Shown here piece by piece: positions 1 through 7,627 of a stretch of DNA of 33,887 bases. The stretch covers positions 1-33,887 of the IMG/VR virus record IMGVR_UViG_3300027396_000058, one strand, 5' to 3'. The position numbers were made by a program, and so were the translations under genes. Each line of letters begins with the position of its first letter. Position 1 is the stretch's first letter. The notes below the pieces were generated by a model. The model was not told the origin of the DNA and searched no databases. It saw only the letters and a program-made list of their open reading frames with translations. Source of the stretch: a virus.

Positions 1-7
1 TTTTTTA

Positions 8-28
8 GCACACCCTAATGCACACCCC
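8..28 (+). repeat. Left pair of putative integrase arm-type repeats
   Basis: Two direct copies, GCACACCCT (8-16) and GCACACCCC (20-28), start 12 bp apart, about one helical turn. They match the pair on the other side of the tRNA core. Arm-type site function is inferred from position and from the repeat being shared across the core. Confidence 0.55.
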
Positions 29-73
29 AAGGAAAAAGTTTTCATTTTTTTCGGGTTTTAGCGGGCTTTCGCA

Positions 74-120
74 ATGGTCTTCGGAACCATAGGTTATAGG
101 TTCGAATCCTATCAGGTGCG
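74..120 (+). other. 3' half of a tRNA-Arg(UCG), likely att core
   Basis: An anticodon stem (74-78 with 86-90) closes the loop CTTCGGA, giving anticodon UCG. A 5-nt variable loop follows, then a T arm with a perfect 5-bp stem around TTCGAAT (96-112), then CAGGTGC and G as acceptor 3' strand and discriminator. No CCA is encoded. The 5' half is missing: nothing upstream pairs with CAGGTGC, and the D-arm position holds only a short GCG/CGC stem. It is therefore not a working tRNA gene. It is what an attP core looks like when the phage restores the 3' end of a host tRNA-Arg gene on integration. Confidence 0.75.
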
Positions 121-179
121 CTCAAAAATTAGTTTTTCCCGAGAAATTACTGCCACCCGCCGAGTCCTAAATAAGCCAA

Positions 180-1283
180 TTAGTTTTCTGGTTGCACACC
201 CTGCGCACACCCTAGCTGTGACTCTAGACTCTGCGCAGCCTGCGCCAAATGATCCGGGGTGGCGTGCGTGTAGTAGTCCAGGGTCAGCACACTGGTGCTG
301 TGCCGCGCCAGGCGTTGGGTGACCTCGACGCCCCAGCGCTGGGCGCACCAGGTAATGTAGGTGTGCCGAAGCCCGTGCAGATCCACGCGCTCTTGAATGG
401 TCACCCTGCTTTCCTCCAAGTCCTTGGCCACCATAACGGCGGACCTGTCGTGCCAGGTGCCGGGGAACCAGATCCCGCGGAGTTTGGCCAGTTCCATGGC
501 CAGCTCGGGGCCCAGGTCCAGCACGGCGCCTTGCCTGTTTTTGGTCTCCAGGGGCGTCAGTCGGATCTGCAGCCCGTGCAGGTGGCGGTCGGAGAGGCGC
601 ATCAGCTCCCCGCGGCGCAGCCCGGTGGTCAGCACCAGCCGGTACAGGCGCTCGCGCTGGATCCCGTCCAGCCCGCGAAACACCCTTGGGCTGGCGCGTG
701 TCCCTTGCAAAAGCCGGGTGGCCTGCTCCAGCGTTAAAGCTCCACGGCGCAAGACTTTATGATGCTTTGGCACCGGTAGCTTAAAACGCACGGCGGGCAG
801 CCCGGCGTGCCGTAAAAACTGATTTAGTGCCTTTAGGTAATGAGTCCGGGTCTGAACCGACCAGCGGCGTCTGGACGCGTCCCAGGTGGCGAAAACGGCT
901 CGCACGGCCTCAGATGGCAGCTCGGTGGCGTGCATCCGGTCAGCGGCGGTCAGGATGGCGCTCACCTTATAAGTCAGATCCTGCAGGCGGGCGGCGGAAA
1001 TGCCGGCCAGCGCCAGGGTTTGTTTCCATTCGTCCAGGCGTTTGCGCAGTGGTTTTGGCTTGTCAGGGCTGACCAGCCCTTGCAAGATCTTGGCCAGTTT
1101 GATCTTGCTGGCGGCCAGGGTGTGCGCCAGAGGGATGGGGCGGCGGCTGTGGGGGATCGCGCCAAAGGCGTAGTAAAGGCGACTTACCTCAATACTTTTA
1201 ATCGAACCCGGGGCGGTCGGGCTGCAGCGGCGCCCAGAGGTGTCGTGGTAGCGGACGCGGCGCACCTTCCGAATCATGACCAT
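180..1283 (-). CDS. int: Tyrosine recombinase (phage integrase)
   Basis: The 367-residue protein carries the catalytic set of tyrosine recombinases: Arg in TGLRRGEL (about residue 222), HxxR in LHGLRHTYITW (about 303-306), a second His in LARHST (about 328) and the nucleophile Tyr in LDYYTH (about 338). The N-terminal part, to about residue 170, has the basic and helical make-up of arm-binding and SAM-like core-binding domains. It would integrate the phage at a tRNA-Arg 3' end, since its gene abuts the candidate attP and its last codons contain arm-type repeats. The ATG at 1283 (a second one is at 1277) has no clear ribosome binding site, and the gene start overlaps the end of the zinc-ribbon gene by 86 bp. 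The exact start is therefore uncertain but the family is not. Confidence 0.95.
   Translation of the reverse strand: MVMIRKVRRVRYHDTSGRRCSPTAPGSIKSIEVSRLYYAFGAIPHSRRPIPLAHTLAASKIKLAKILQGLVSPDKPKPLRKRLDEWKQTLALAGISAARLQDLTYKVSAILTAADRMHATELPSEAVRAVFATWDASRRRWSVQTRTHYLKALNQFLRHAGLPAVRFKLPVPKHHKVLRRGALTLEQATRLLQGTRASPRVFRGLDGIQRERLYRLVLTTGLRRGELMRLSDRHLHGLQIRLTPLETKNRQGAVLDLGPELAMELAKLRGIWFPGTWHDRSAVMVAKDLEESRVTIQERVDLHGLRHTYITWCAQRWGVEVTQRLARHSTSVLTLDYYTHATPDHLAQAAQSLESQLGCAQGVQPEN
194..213 (+). repeat. Right pair of putative integrase arm-type repeats
   Basis: Two exact copies of GCACACCCT (194-202 and 205-213) start 11 bp apart. They lie inside the last codons of the integrase gene, so this DNA would serve both as coding sequence and as integrase binding site. 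Confidence 0.55.
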
Positions 1284-1560
1284 GAAAACGCACCAGCGGC
1301 AGCCGGTTGTCGTCCGGGTGCCATAGTTCTTCCTGATTCTTGTACCGTTCGCATAAAACGCGGATCTTTTCCTCAGATCCGGGCTGCGCCTGCGTTGCCG
1401 CCTGCGCCGGCCGTGCAGCTGATAGGATTGTAGGATTTGGCCGCACCGGGTACAAGTCCCGAAACACCTCGTAGCACGGGCTGCAAAGCCCGCGCCGGCG
1501 TCCCCAGTTTTTGCCGCAATGCCGGCAAACTAGATGCTCCACGCGGTTTTTGGGGTTCAT
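1198..1560 (-). CDS. Small zinc-ribbon protein
   Basis: The 120-residue product has CxxC-x10-CxxC near its N-terminus (Cys 12, 15, 26 and 29; CRHCGKNW then GLCSPCY), a zinc-ribbon knuckle pair. A low-complexity linker follows, then a helical stretch ending in ELWHPDD. I chose the ATG at 1560 because it overlaps the stop of the upstream membrane-peptide gene as ATGA; an in-frame ATG at 1581 would lie inside that gene. The product resembles small planctomycete proteins with the same Cys knuckles and 'HPDD' ending, whose role I do not know. Its position next to int would fit a DNA-binding regulator or directionality factor, but nothing in the sequence proves this. The C-terminal 28 residues overlap the integrase start. 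Confidence 0.7.
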   Translation of the reverse strand: MNPKNRVEHLVCRHCGKNWGRRRGLCSPCYEVFRDLYPVRPNPTILSAARPAQAATQAQPGSEEKIRVLCERYKNQEELWHPDDNRLPLVRFHGHDSEGAPRPLPRHLWAPLQPDRPGFD

Positions 1561-1715
1561 GCCAGTCCCAGAAATAGCCATAGCAGTTGAATCAGTTTGC
1601 GCAAAATGGGCCGGTCAGCCGCATGCGCGCAGGTGCAGGCATGGCTGGACCAGTACCACGCCAGGAAGGCGTTTCCGGCGGCCAGCCAGTAGATAAGGCG
1701 AGTGTTGTCTTGCAT
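1557..1715 (-). CDS. 52-residue membrane peptide in the lysis region
   Basis: This short gene reads MQDNTRLIYW at its start and ends in LLWLFLGLA. It holds two hydrophobic stretches (about residues 7-21 and 41-52) around a short Cys/His segment (HACTCAHAAD). It starts on the TAATG overlap with the holin-like gene, with an AAGGGTGG ribosome binding site just upstream, and ends in an ATGA overlap with the zinc-ribbon gene. This double coupling is the main support that it is translated. A second lysis component such as an antiholin or spanin-like peptide is possible by position only; I recognise no family. Confidence 0.6.
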   Translation of the reverse strand: MQDNTRLIYWLAAGNAFLAWYWSSHACTCAHAADRPILRKLIQLLWLFLGLA

Positions 1716-1951
1716 TAGCCACCCTTGAGTTTGTTGCGGCCGGTCACGTAATTGATGACGGTGCCACCGGCGACGATGAGGGCCACGATCGCCTCAATGG
1801 CGTGCCCCAGGGCGGATCCCAGCCCAGCAGAATCCGCGGGGCTAATCACTTTAAGAATCACCGCCAGGGAAAGTCCCTGTAGCACTAGCGTTTGCCAAAA
1901 TTCGCTGGTCTTCCAGCCAGGCTTAATCTCGGGAGTGGGTTCACTGGACAT
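1715..1951 (-). CDS. Holin-like small membrane protein
   Basis: The 78-residue protein has a short polar N-terminus (MSSEPTPEIKPGWKTSEFW), two hydrophobic segments (about residues 19-38 and 46-68), and a basic tail (GRNKLKGG). Size, two-helix topology and charged tail are those of class II-type phage holins, which open the inner membrane at the end of infection. The start overlaps the end of the papain-like protease gene by 11 bp, placing both in one cassette. No homologue is identified beyond this general form. A structural membrane role cannot be excluded. Confidence 0.65.
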   Translation of the reverse strand: MSSEPTPEIKPGWKTSEFWQTLVLQGLSLAVILKVISPADSAGLGSALGHAIEAIVALIVAGGTVINYVTGRNKLKGG

Positions 1952-3320
1952 GGTTGCCGCCTTCCTGTTCCTTGAGTTTTTTCAAAATCAGCGCCACCAT
2001 TTCCTCGGGGGTGGGCTTGGGGGGAAAGACTTTATGCCGAATGATGTGCAGGCGTTCTAGGACAACCGGGACAATCGTGCTGGCAAACCAGCCCAAAACA
2101 AAGGCCACGACGGCCACAACGGCCACTGCCCGGTAAAAGTTCAAGCTGGCCACCAGTGGATCCGGGCCGCCCTTGCGTCCGTCCTTATCTTTGCTGGGGT
2201 CGTAGTTGGGTGCCTTCCGGCGCAATGCGCTGATAAGCCCAGGCAGGCCGTCCTCGTAGTCGCCTTGGGAATGAATGACGCGTGCGGTGCCGTCGTTCCC
2301 CGGGGGTTCCTGCACGATGATGCGCGGGGATCCTGCGGTCTGAAAGCCCACGCTGGCCACTGCCCAGTCGGTGGGCTGGTAGCACTGCACCAGACAAAAG
2401 GGTCCCCAGGGGCTGCCCTCTAAATCTGCCTTCACCTTGGCCGCTTCGGCGCGATCAGGGCTGATGACGGTCACGCGCAGCTTGTGCGAATCGTCGGTCA
2501 GCTCGCCGCCTTCCAGGATCCGTTCGGCCTCACCAGCGCTGATTTTGCGCCCGTTATAGAAGTGGCCATGCTCCAGGCTGCGGGAAAGGTCCACTCCGAA
2601 CAAGTAAGGTGGCTGCACGGCAGGCTTGGGCGCTTCGGCGGGGGCTTCATCCTCGGCAGGTCCGGCGACCGCCGGCTCCGGGGCCACGGCACCCCAGCAT
2701 TTCCTTGGGGGCCGGGCTTCCACCACATTGGACGCGGGCGGGGGTGGCGGCGGGGGTGCCAGAAGAAACACCGCCCAGCCGCCTCCGCCCAGTTTCCAAC
2801 GGCGCGTAAATTCAGCCGGCGCCATCCACTCGTAGTTGTTTTCCCCCACGAAATTATTGTCCAGCACGGCCGCCCAGTTGTCGGTGAGGTGCACCAGGTT
2901 GACCATGTGGGCGATGCGGCCCGACCCGCCATAGCGCGGTGAGTAGCCGTAGGTAACGCAGGGCATACGGCCTGTTTTTATGGCTAGTTTTAATAAACTT
3001 GGGTCGTCTCCCGAATACTGCAAATACGCTGTATTTGGGGCGTATTTTCCCAGCATTTTGTCCACCTTTTCTGGCCATCCTCCGCCTAGCTCCTTCTTCA
3101 TTTGGTTCTGGAATCCGGTTAGTTTTTCGACGTTTTGCCAGCGGCCGGAATGTTCAATCGACGTGAACACGCAGAGGCCGGCGCCATCGCGCCCGCCGAC
3201 GTTTTTGAGCTGTTGCGTGCCAGGCAGGTCGAGCTGGATTTGCTCAGTGCCGTCCGGCGAGGTGCGCCCGCCGACCTGCGAGTCGGCCGCCAGAGTGAGA
3301 AAAAGAATAAATGAAAGCAT
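1941..3320 (-). CDS. Exported, membrane-anchored papain-like cysteine protease
   Basis: The 459-residue protein starts with a hydrophobic export signal (MLSFILFLTLAADS). A papain-like domain follows with the expected order Cys50 (GAGLCVF), His138 (IAHMVNLVHL) and Asn155 (AVLDNN). After a run of seven prolines (189-195) and a Pro/Ala-rich linker comes a second module (about 240-370, FGVDLSRSLEHG to GLISALRRK) of a kind I associate with planctomycete proteins of unknown function. A transmembrane segment (about 397-421) and a charged cytoplasmic-looking tail close the protein. It would be an envelope protease held at the inner membrane. Placed beside a holin-like gene, with no lysozyme, amidase or transglycosylase visible nearby, it may be the lysis enzyme. 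Head or tail maturation is less likely given the signal peptide. ATG 3320 has AAGGG seven bases upstream. Confidence 0.7.
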   Translation of the reverse strand: MLSFILFLTLAADSQVGGRTSPDGTEQIQLDLPGTQQLKNVGGRDGAGLCVFTSIEHSGRWQNVEKLTGFQNQMKKELGGGWPEKVDKMLGKYAPNTAYLQYSGDDPSLLKLAIKTGRMPCVTYGYSPRYGGSGRIAHMVNLVHLTDNWAAVLDNNFVGENNYEWMAPAEFTRRWKLGGGGWAVFLLAPPPPPPPASNVVEARPPRKCWGAVAPEPAVAGPAEDEAPAEAPKPAVQPPYLFGVDLSRSLEHGHFYNGRKISAGEAERILEGGELTDDSHKLRVTVISPDRAEAAKVKADLEGSPWGPFCLVQCYQPTDWAVASVGFQTAGSPRIIVQEPPGNDGTARVIHSQGDYEDGLPGLISALRRKAPNYDPSKDKDGRKGGPDPLVASLNFYRAVAVVAVVAFVLGWFASTIVPVVLERLHIIRHKVFPPKPTPEEMVALILKKLKEQEGGNHVQ

Positions 3321-3346
3321 GGGGAGCCCTTAAGGATGGAAAATGT

Positions 3347-3367
3347 CCTTTAGGAATAAATGACCTA
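3347..3367 (-). repeat. 21-bp junction repeat, copy 1 (GTCATTTAT motif)
   Basis: This block, identical to 10774-10794, runs on the minus strand from the TAG stop of the upstream gene through GTCATTTATTCC to AAAGG. It sits between the 547-residue tail protein and the papain-like protease. It could be a promoter element, a recombination boundary or an RNA signal. Confidence 0.7.
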
Positions 3368-5008
3368 GGCTAATGTCACCAAACTGGTGATGTAGCAGCT
3401 TGTGTTCTGACTGCAGATAGCAAAGTGCTCCGTCTTTTGCACCTCTGGAATACCGCTCCAAATTGGGTCTACGGTGCTGGCAACTGGAGTATTGGGCGGG
3501 GTGCCATAGCTTTCGATGGTATGCCGGACGCTATTGCCAGCACCGTCTTTCCACGGAATGTATCGTGCGCTCCGCGTTGACGCGTACGAAACAGCAAACT
3601 GATACGTCTGGGTGCTGTCGCTGTAATAGCCGTGCCATCCTCCGTCTTGGTAGTTAGCGTAGTTGACTGCCAGGCGAGAATCAAACCAAGGCTGCCCGTC
3701 TTTAACTCCGTACAAATACGGCTGATAATTAAACAGAAAATTAAAAGACGTGCTGGTTGGCTGCCCGTCTCTGTACTCCCACCGACGAAAGCTGCCGTAG
3801 CGCTCAATCAGCAGATTGATGCTGTAAGCTCCTTCTGGGTCTACTCCGTACGTGTAATTAAACATTCCGGTCCCATAATCGTAGTTCAGATACTTTTTAA
3901 ATCCCATGTACATACCAGTCACATATCCAATATTACTCTTGACCACTTTGCGCCCGCCAACAGGGTAAAAGTTTGTTTGTAAGTGAATGCGCCCCGGAAT
4001 GTTGTAATAGTTTTTTAAGCTGCTGAAATAGCTTCCGCTGGCGGTGTCTAGTGTCAGCACTTCGTTGATGTTCCCCAGGGAATATCTGCCATTGTCGCCG
4101 GTCCAGCGGTCTCCCTGAAAAAAAGCCTGTGGCATGACCACGCGACACGTCGGCGGCAGGTGCATGTAGGAGCTGGTGGGATCACTGGTATTCTTGGTGA
4201 AGGTCACCGTGGCGATCTTGCTGGGGTCTCCCACGCGATAGCACTGCACAGGGTTGGGCAGGTCTGCATGCGGATATGGGTTGCTGCGGTAGCGTTCGAT
4301 CGTGGGATTGTCCGAGGTGGCGGTTAAATAATACCGTCCTGTCTGCATTACTGTGACCACGGTCTTGGTGCTGTCTGCGTAGTCATCCCGAACGCGAACC
4401 CCGCGGTTGTAAGGTCCGCCGCCCGGGGATGAAGTTGATTGCAAGCCGTAAGGGATAAACAGACTGATGGCTGGAGTTTCCAAATTAGTACTCGACCTTG
4501 GCTCGCCGCCGCTGGCTACCAGAGACCATACGCCGGGTCCCTCGTCCACTTGTGCCGCCTCGTTGTAAACAATGTTGGCGTGCGTTGGGAGGTTATTGAT
4601 CGTGTAATCTTTAGGGCAACAGTCCGCATCATCTAGGGTTGCTGCTGCGGAGTGAAAGCATGATATGGGTTGCTTTCGCTGGCTGGGATCCCAGTACAGC
4701 CGAAACGTGGTCACTTCGGCAATGTTTTCTGTGGTAAAGTTTACTTTTTGCGTTTCCTCTTCATCATAGAACAAACAACAGTGCGTTCCGGATGCTTGTA
4801 CGCGCAGGTAATAAATAGTTTGCTCTTGCAAATCCGCAGGCAAGACTGTATCTGCCCCCGCACTGTTTTTCCCTTGCACGGTCACCTGCCAAAGATAGGT
4901 CAGCCAGTATCCGGCCAGCGCTCCGGAGCCCAGGTAAATTTCGTCCGTAGTCGTATTAATGTTTGCCTTGGCAATGTAGGCTGGGGCAACGCCTTGATAG
5001 ATCTGCAA
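3365..5008 (-). CDS. Tail-tip-region protein of unknown function
   Basis: The 547-residue protein is rich in Tyr, Asn, Ser and Thr, with dense aromatic beta-strand-like stretches in its second half (for example YNIPGRIHL, MFNYTYGVD and FNFLFNYQPYLYG). I see no signal peptide or membrane segment and do not recognise the family. It starts at TTG 5008, with AAAAAGGGG six bases upstream; no ATG is suitably placed. It follows the long repeat fibre and precedes the lysis cassette, so a virion tip or receptor-interacting role is the simplest guess. By eye the gene is AT-richer than the head genes, suggesting separate acquisition. Confidence 0.65.
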   Translation of the reverse strand: MQIYQGVAPAYIAKANINTTTDEIYLGSGALAGYWLTYLWQVTVQGKNSAGADTVLPADLQEQTIYYLRVQASGTHCCLFYDEEETQKVNFTTENIAEVTTFRLYWDPSQRKQPISCFHSAAATLDDADCCPKDYTINNLPTHANIVYNEAAQVDEGPGVWSLVASGGEPRSSTNLETPAISLFIPYGLQSTSSPGGGPYNRGVRVRDDYADSTKTVVTVMQTGRYYLTATSDNPTIERYRSNPYPHADLPNPVQCYRVGDPSKIATVTFTKNTSDPTSSYMHLPPTCRVVMPQAFFQGDRWTGDNGRYSLGNINEVLTLDTASGSYFSSLKNYYNIPGRIHLQTNFYPVGGRKVVKSNIGYVTGMYMGFKKYLNYDYGTGMFNYTYGVDPEGAYSINLLIERYGSFRRWEYRDGQPTSTSFNFLFNYQPYLYGVKDGQPWFDSRLAVNYANYQDGGWHGYYSDSTQTYQFAVSYASTRSARYIPWKDGAGNSVRHTIESYGTPPNTPVASTVDPIWSGIPEVQKTEHFAICSQNTSCYITSLVTLA

Positions 5009-5022
5009 TGAATACCCCTTTT

Positions 5023-7617
5023 TTATGTGGCGATAAGTCCATGAGCCCGCAAGGCCGCCAGTGCTGCGTTCAACTGCGTCTTTAAATCGTCGATTGCGGC
5101 CTGCGTGGAGGTGGCGCAGTCTGTCAGACTGGTGTCGTCAATCGTGCCGCCCACCGCGTCGGCCACCGCCGCCTGTTGCGTGCCTACAACTTGCGTGCCG
5201 CCCAAAGTAACGGCCGAGCTGCTGAGGTAACTTTCCAGATCCGCAATTCGACTGTCTAGTGTTTGGGTTTCCAGCGTGGTCAAGCGGCTGTCAAGAGTTT
5301 GATTTTCTAGGGTGGCGATCCGCGTGTCCAGCGTCTGGTTTTCTAGCGTAATGATCCGAGAGTCTAGGGTTTGCCCCTCTAGTGTGGTTAAACGGGTGTC
5401 AAGGGTTTGATTCTCAAGCGTGGTCAGGCGGGAATCCAGCGTCTGGTTTTCAAGAGTTGTGACACGCGTGTCTAACGTCTGACCCTCCAGAGTGGTAAGT
5501 CTTGTATCCAGTGTCTGGCCTTCCAAGGTGGTAACCCTAGAATCCAAGGTTTGTCCCTCAAGGGTGGTCAGCCTGGAATCTAACGTCTGGCCTTCGAGGG
5601 TGGCCAAACGCGTGTCCAGCGTTTGATTTTCCAAAGTGGTGACTCTGGTGTCTAACGTCTGGTTTTCCAAAGTCGTCAGCCGGCTATCTAAAGTTTGCCC
5701 TTCCAAAGTGCTGATTCTCGTGTCTAACGTTTGAGCCTCAAGGGTGTCCAGTCGGCTGTCTAATGCGTTATCGGCACTGTCCACATAGTTTTTGGTGACG
5801 GAATCATACCAGCCGCGGGTGCCACCGGTGTTGGTGCCATAATATTTGTCACTCCCTGGCACCGACGAGTCGTTCAATAGCTTAAACGGATCTAGGGCGG
5901 ACCCGGATCCGTACACGGATTCCGCGCTGTGGCTGGAATCAGGAAGATCGTGCCAGCCTAGACCGCCGCCGCTGTTGGTGCCATAAAACTGATTGGCGTT
6001 TGGTGTCTTATCATTCGTCAGTTGAATCGGCTGACCCGCCGACCCATTCCCCGTTACGCTATAGGCCGTCACTTGCGTGCCTGCCACGTCATGGTAGCCC
6101 AGCGTGCCGTTGGCGCTGGATCCGTAATACTGACTGGCGTTGGGCGTCTTGTCATTCACCAGTCGAATCGGATCTAAGGCGGATCCGTCGCCGGTCAGGC
6201 TCAGGGTGGTGTCCGGAGCCGCCGGCAGATCGTGCCATCCTCGAGCCGCCAGCCCGTCGGTTCCATAGTATTGGTTGCTGTTTGGGGACGCCTTGTCATT
6301 TATCAGTTTTAAGGGCTGCGCTGCGGTGCCGTTTCCAGTGATGGACATGTCCACGGTACTGACCGGCAGGCTGTACCAGCCGCGAGTTCCGGAAACGTCC
6401 GTGCCGTAGTAGTATTGAGCCGCCGGACTGGTCTGGTCGTTGACTAGCTTGATGGGGAAATTGGCTGTCCCGTCACCGGTCACCGACATGGTTACCGTGG
6501 GGGCATCCGTGGCCGGCAAGTCAAACCACCCCTGCTTGCTGCTGGCGTCCGTGCCATAATATTGGCTGGCCGTGGGTGCGCTGGTGTCGTTTTTCAGCGT
6601 GTACGGATCCGCCACTGTCCCGGCTCCGGCAATCGACTTGCCGACATGCACCTCGGCCGGCAGATCATGCCACCCAAGCGCTCCTCCGGAACTGGTCCCA
6701 TAATACTGGCTGGCCGCCGGCGATGCGTCATTGACCAGTTGAATGGGGTCTTCTGGGGATCCATTGCCGGTGATGGATAACGCTGTGGCAGGCCGGTCAG
6801 TCAAGTCGTGCCACCCGCGGGCGCCTGTCTCGTCGGTGCCGTAATACTGCGAGTTGCCGGGGGTGTCTATGTCTCCCACCAGGGATAAAGCCGCCCAGGA
6901 TGGCGCATTGGGATTGCCACCGCCAGTCAGGCTCTGCTTGGTGGTGATTTTGTTTTCGTAAAAAACGATTGCGCTATTGCCGCTGTTGACCCCGCAAACC
7001 CGGTAAGCGTTGGATCCATAAGAGTTGGGAGTATCTGTCAAGGCCACAAAGGTGCCATACTTGCTGGGATCCAGGATGGGTCCAAATTCCAAAGCCGTTG
7101 CATTGGCATTGACCACCACGGCACGATTCTGGTTTCCCAGAAAACTTTTGGGCGTCACGTCGGACAGCGCCAAAAACTGCCGAATTACGGCCGTGTCATA
7201 GTCTGCGCCGGCCAGTCCCACCGTGGAAAGCTGCAAGCCCTCGGGGGTGCATTGCACATCGGTGACAACCTCAACATAGGCGGACCCGCCGCCGCCTGAT
7301 CCGCCGGTAATTATCTCGTATTCAACCTGCCCGTCCCCGTTTACTCCACGCTGGCGCATAAACACCAGTCCGTTAGACTGTGTGCCGCCGCCAGGCAAAA
7401 ACGCAGGACTGTTAGTGCCGTCGCCTTCTATTTTTGGGTTGGTGTTTTCGTACACGCCAGCCGCGGTAAGTTGCTGCTTGACCCACTTGTGCGCCACCGG
7501 GCTGGATCCAGACACTGCGCCAGTGATCTTGGCCACAAACCAGTCCGGGCGCGCCAGGCTAATTTCAATCTGGCTGCCGTCGAAATTCAGATTCAGGCCG
7601 TCGCCGGCTCTAAGCAT
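5023..7617 (-). CDS. Large repeat-built tail fibre
   Basis: The 864-residue protein has four parts. An N-terminal region (about 1-230; MLRAGDGLNLNFDG, with a GGSGGGGS linker) probably attaches to the tail. Eight copies of a 40-50-residue unit follow, built on 'GNGS..DPI.LVND...QYYGT....GWHDLP'. Then come fifteen exact-length 12-residue units (consensus LDSRLTTLENQT), which should form a coiled-coil-like shaft. A C-terminal region begins SSSAVTLGGTQ and ends in a helix (about 840-864). Unit form and gene position (after tape measure and distal tail genes) fit a trimeric side or tip fibre. ATG 7617 has AGGAAC upstream. The receptor and the exact placement on the virion cannot be read from the sequence. 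Confidence 0.85.
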   Translation of the reverse strand: MLRAGDGLNLNFDGSQIEISLARPDWFVAKITGAVSGSSPVAHKWVKQQLTAAGVYENTNPKIEGDGTNSPAFLPGGGTQSNGLVFMRQRGVNGDGQVEYEIITGGSGGGGSAYVEVVTDVQCTPEGLQLSTVGLAGADYDTAVIRQFLALSDVTPKSFLGNQNRAVVVNANATALEFGPILDPSKYGTFVALTDTPNSYGSNAYRVCGVNSGNSAIVFYENKITTKQSLTGGGNPNAPSWAALSLVGDIDTPGNSQYYGTDETGARGWHDLTDRPATALSITGNGSPEDPIQLVNDASPAASQYYGTSSGGALGWHDLPAEVHVGKSIAGAGTVADPYTLKNDTSAPTASQYYGTDASSKQGWFDLPATDAPTVTMSVTGDGTANFPIKLVNDQTSPAAQYYYGTDVSGTRGWYSLPVSTVDMSITGNGTAAQPLKLINDKASPNSNQYYGTDGLAARGWHDLPAAPDTTLSLTGDGSALDPIRLVNDKTPNASQYYGSSANGTLGYHDVAGTQVTAYSVTGNGSAGQPIQLTNDKTPNANQFYGTNSGGGLGWHDLPDSSHSAESVYGSGSALDPFKLLNDSSVPGSDKYYGTNTGGTRGWYDSVTKNYVDSADNALDSRLDTLEAQTLDTRISTLEGQTLDSRLTTLENQTLDTRVTTLENQTLDTRLATLEGQTLDSRLTTLEGQTLDSRVTTLEGQTLDTRLTTLEGQTLDTRVTTLENQTLDSRLTTLENQTLDTRLTTLEGQTLDSRIITLENQTLDTRIATLENQTLDSRLTTLETQTLDSRIADLESYLSSSAVTLGGTQVVGTQQAAVADAVGGTIDDTSLTDCATSTQAAIDDLKTQLNAALAALRAHGLIAT
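5224..5763 (-). repeat. Fifteen tandem 36-bp units coding 12-residue repeats
   Basis: Exactly 540 bp code for 15 x 12 residues with consensus LD(S/T)R(L/V/I)TTLE(G/N)QT; the last unit is degenerate (LDSRIADLESYL). Leu recurs at unit positions 1, 5 and 8, as in a coiled coil. The protein repeat is nearly perfect while the DNA copies differ widely at synonymous positions. Confidence 0.95.
5795..6860 (-). repeat. Eight YYGT/GWHDL fibre repeats
   Basis: Eight degenerate protein repeats of about 40-50 residues are centred on QYYGT-x6-GWHDL, each preceded by a 'GNGS..DPI.LVND' stretch. The units diverge at both protein and DNA level, unlike the 12-residue units next to them. Confidence 0.9.
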
Positions 7618-7627
7618 GAGCTAGTTC

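Larger units (their letters stand above)
1..220. other. Candidate phage attachment site (attP)
   Basis: The region beside the integrase stop codon holds the 3' half of a tRNA (74-120). On both sides it is flanked by paired copies of the 9-mer GCACACCC(T/C): 8-16 and 20-28 on the left, 194-202 and 205-213 on the right. Tyrosine integrases bind a core site plus short direct repeats in the P and P' arms, and a tRNA 3' end is a common core. A prophage end should carry phage arms on one side only, so arms on both sides point to attP in an unintegrated or circular genome. A/T tracts lie between arms and core (about 31-60 and 124-150), where bending proteins often act. The assignment is an inference from layout. 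Confidence 0.6.

Noticed and set aside
38-120. A complete tRNA gene at the left end
   Set aside because: The anticodon and T arms are good, but no 5' acceptor strand or proper D arm exists. It is a 3' half only.
5224-5763. CRISPR-like array from regular repeats
   Set aside because: The 36-bp units are contiguous codons of a fibre shaft without spacers, and the DNA copies diverge.
6296-6304. GTCATTTAT on the plus strand
   Set aside because: It codes for the 'INDK' part of a fibre repeat and lies opposite to the junction motifs, so it is counted as chance.
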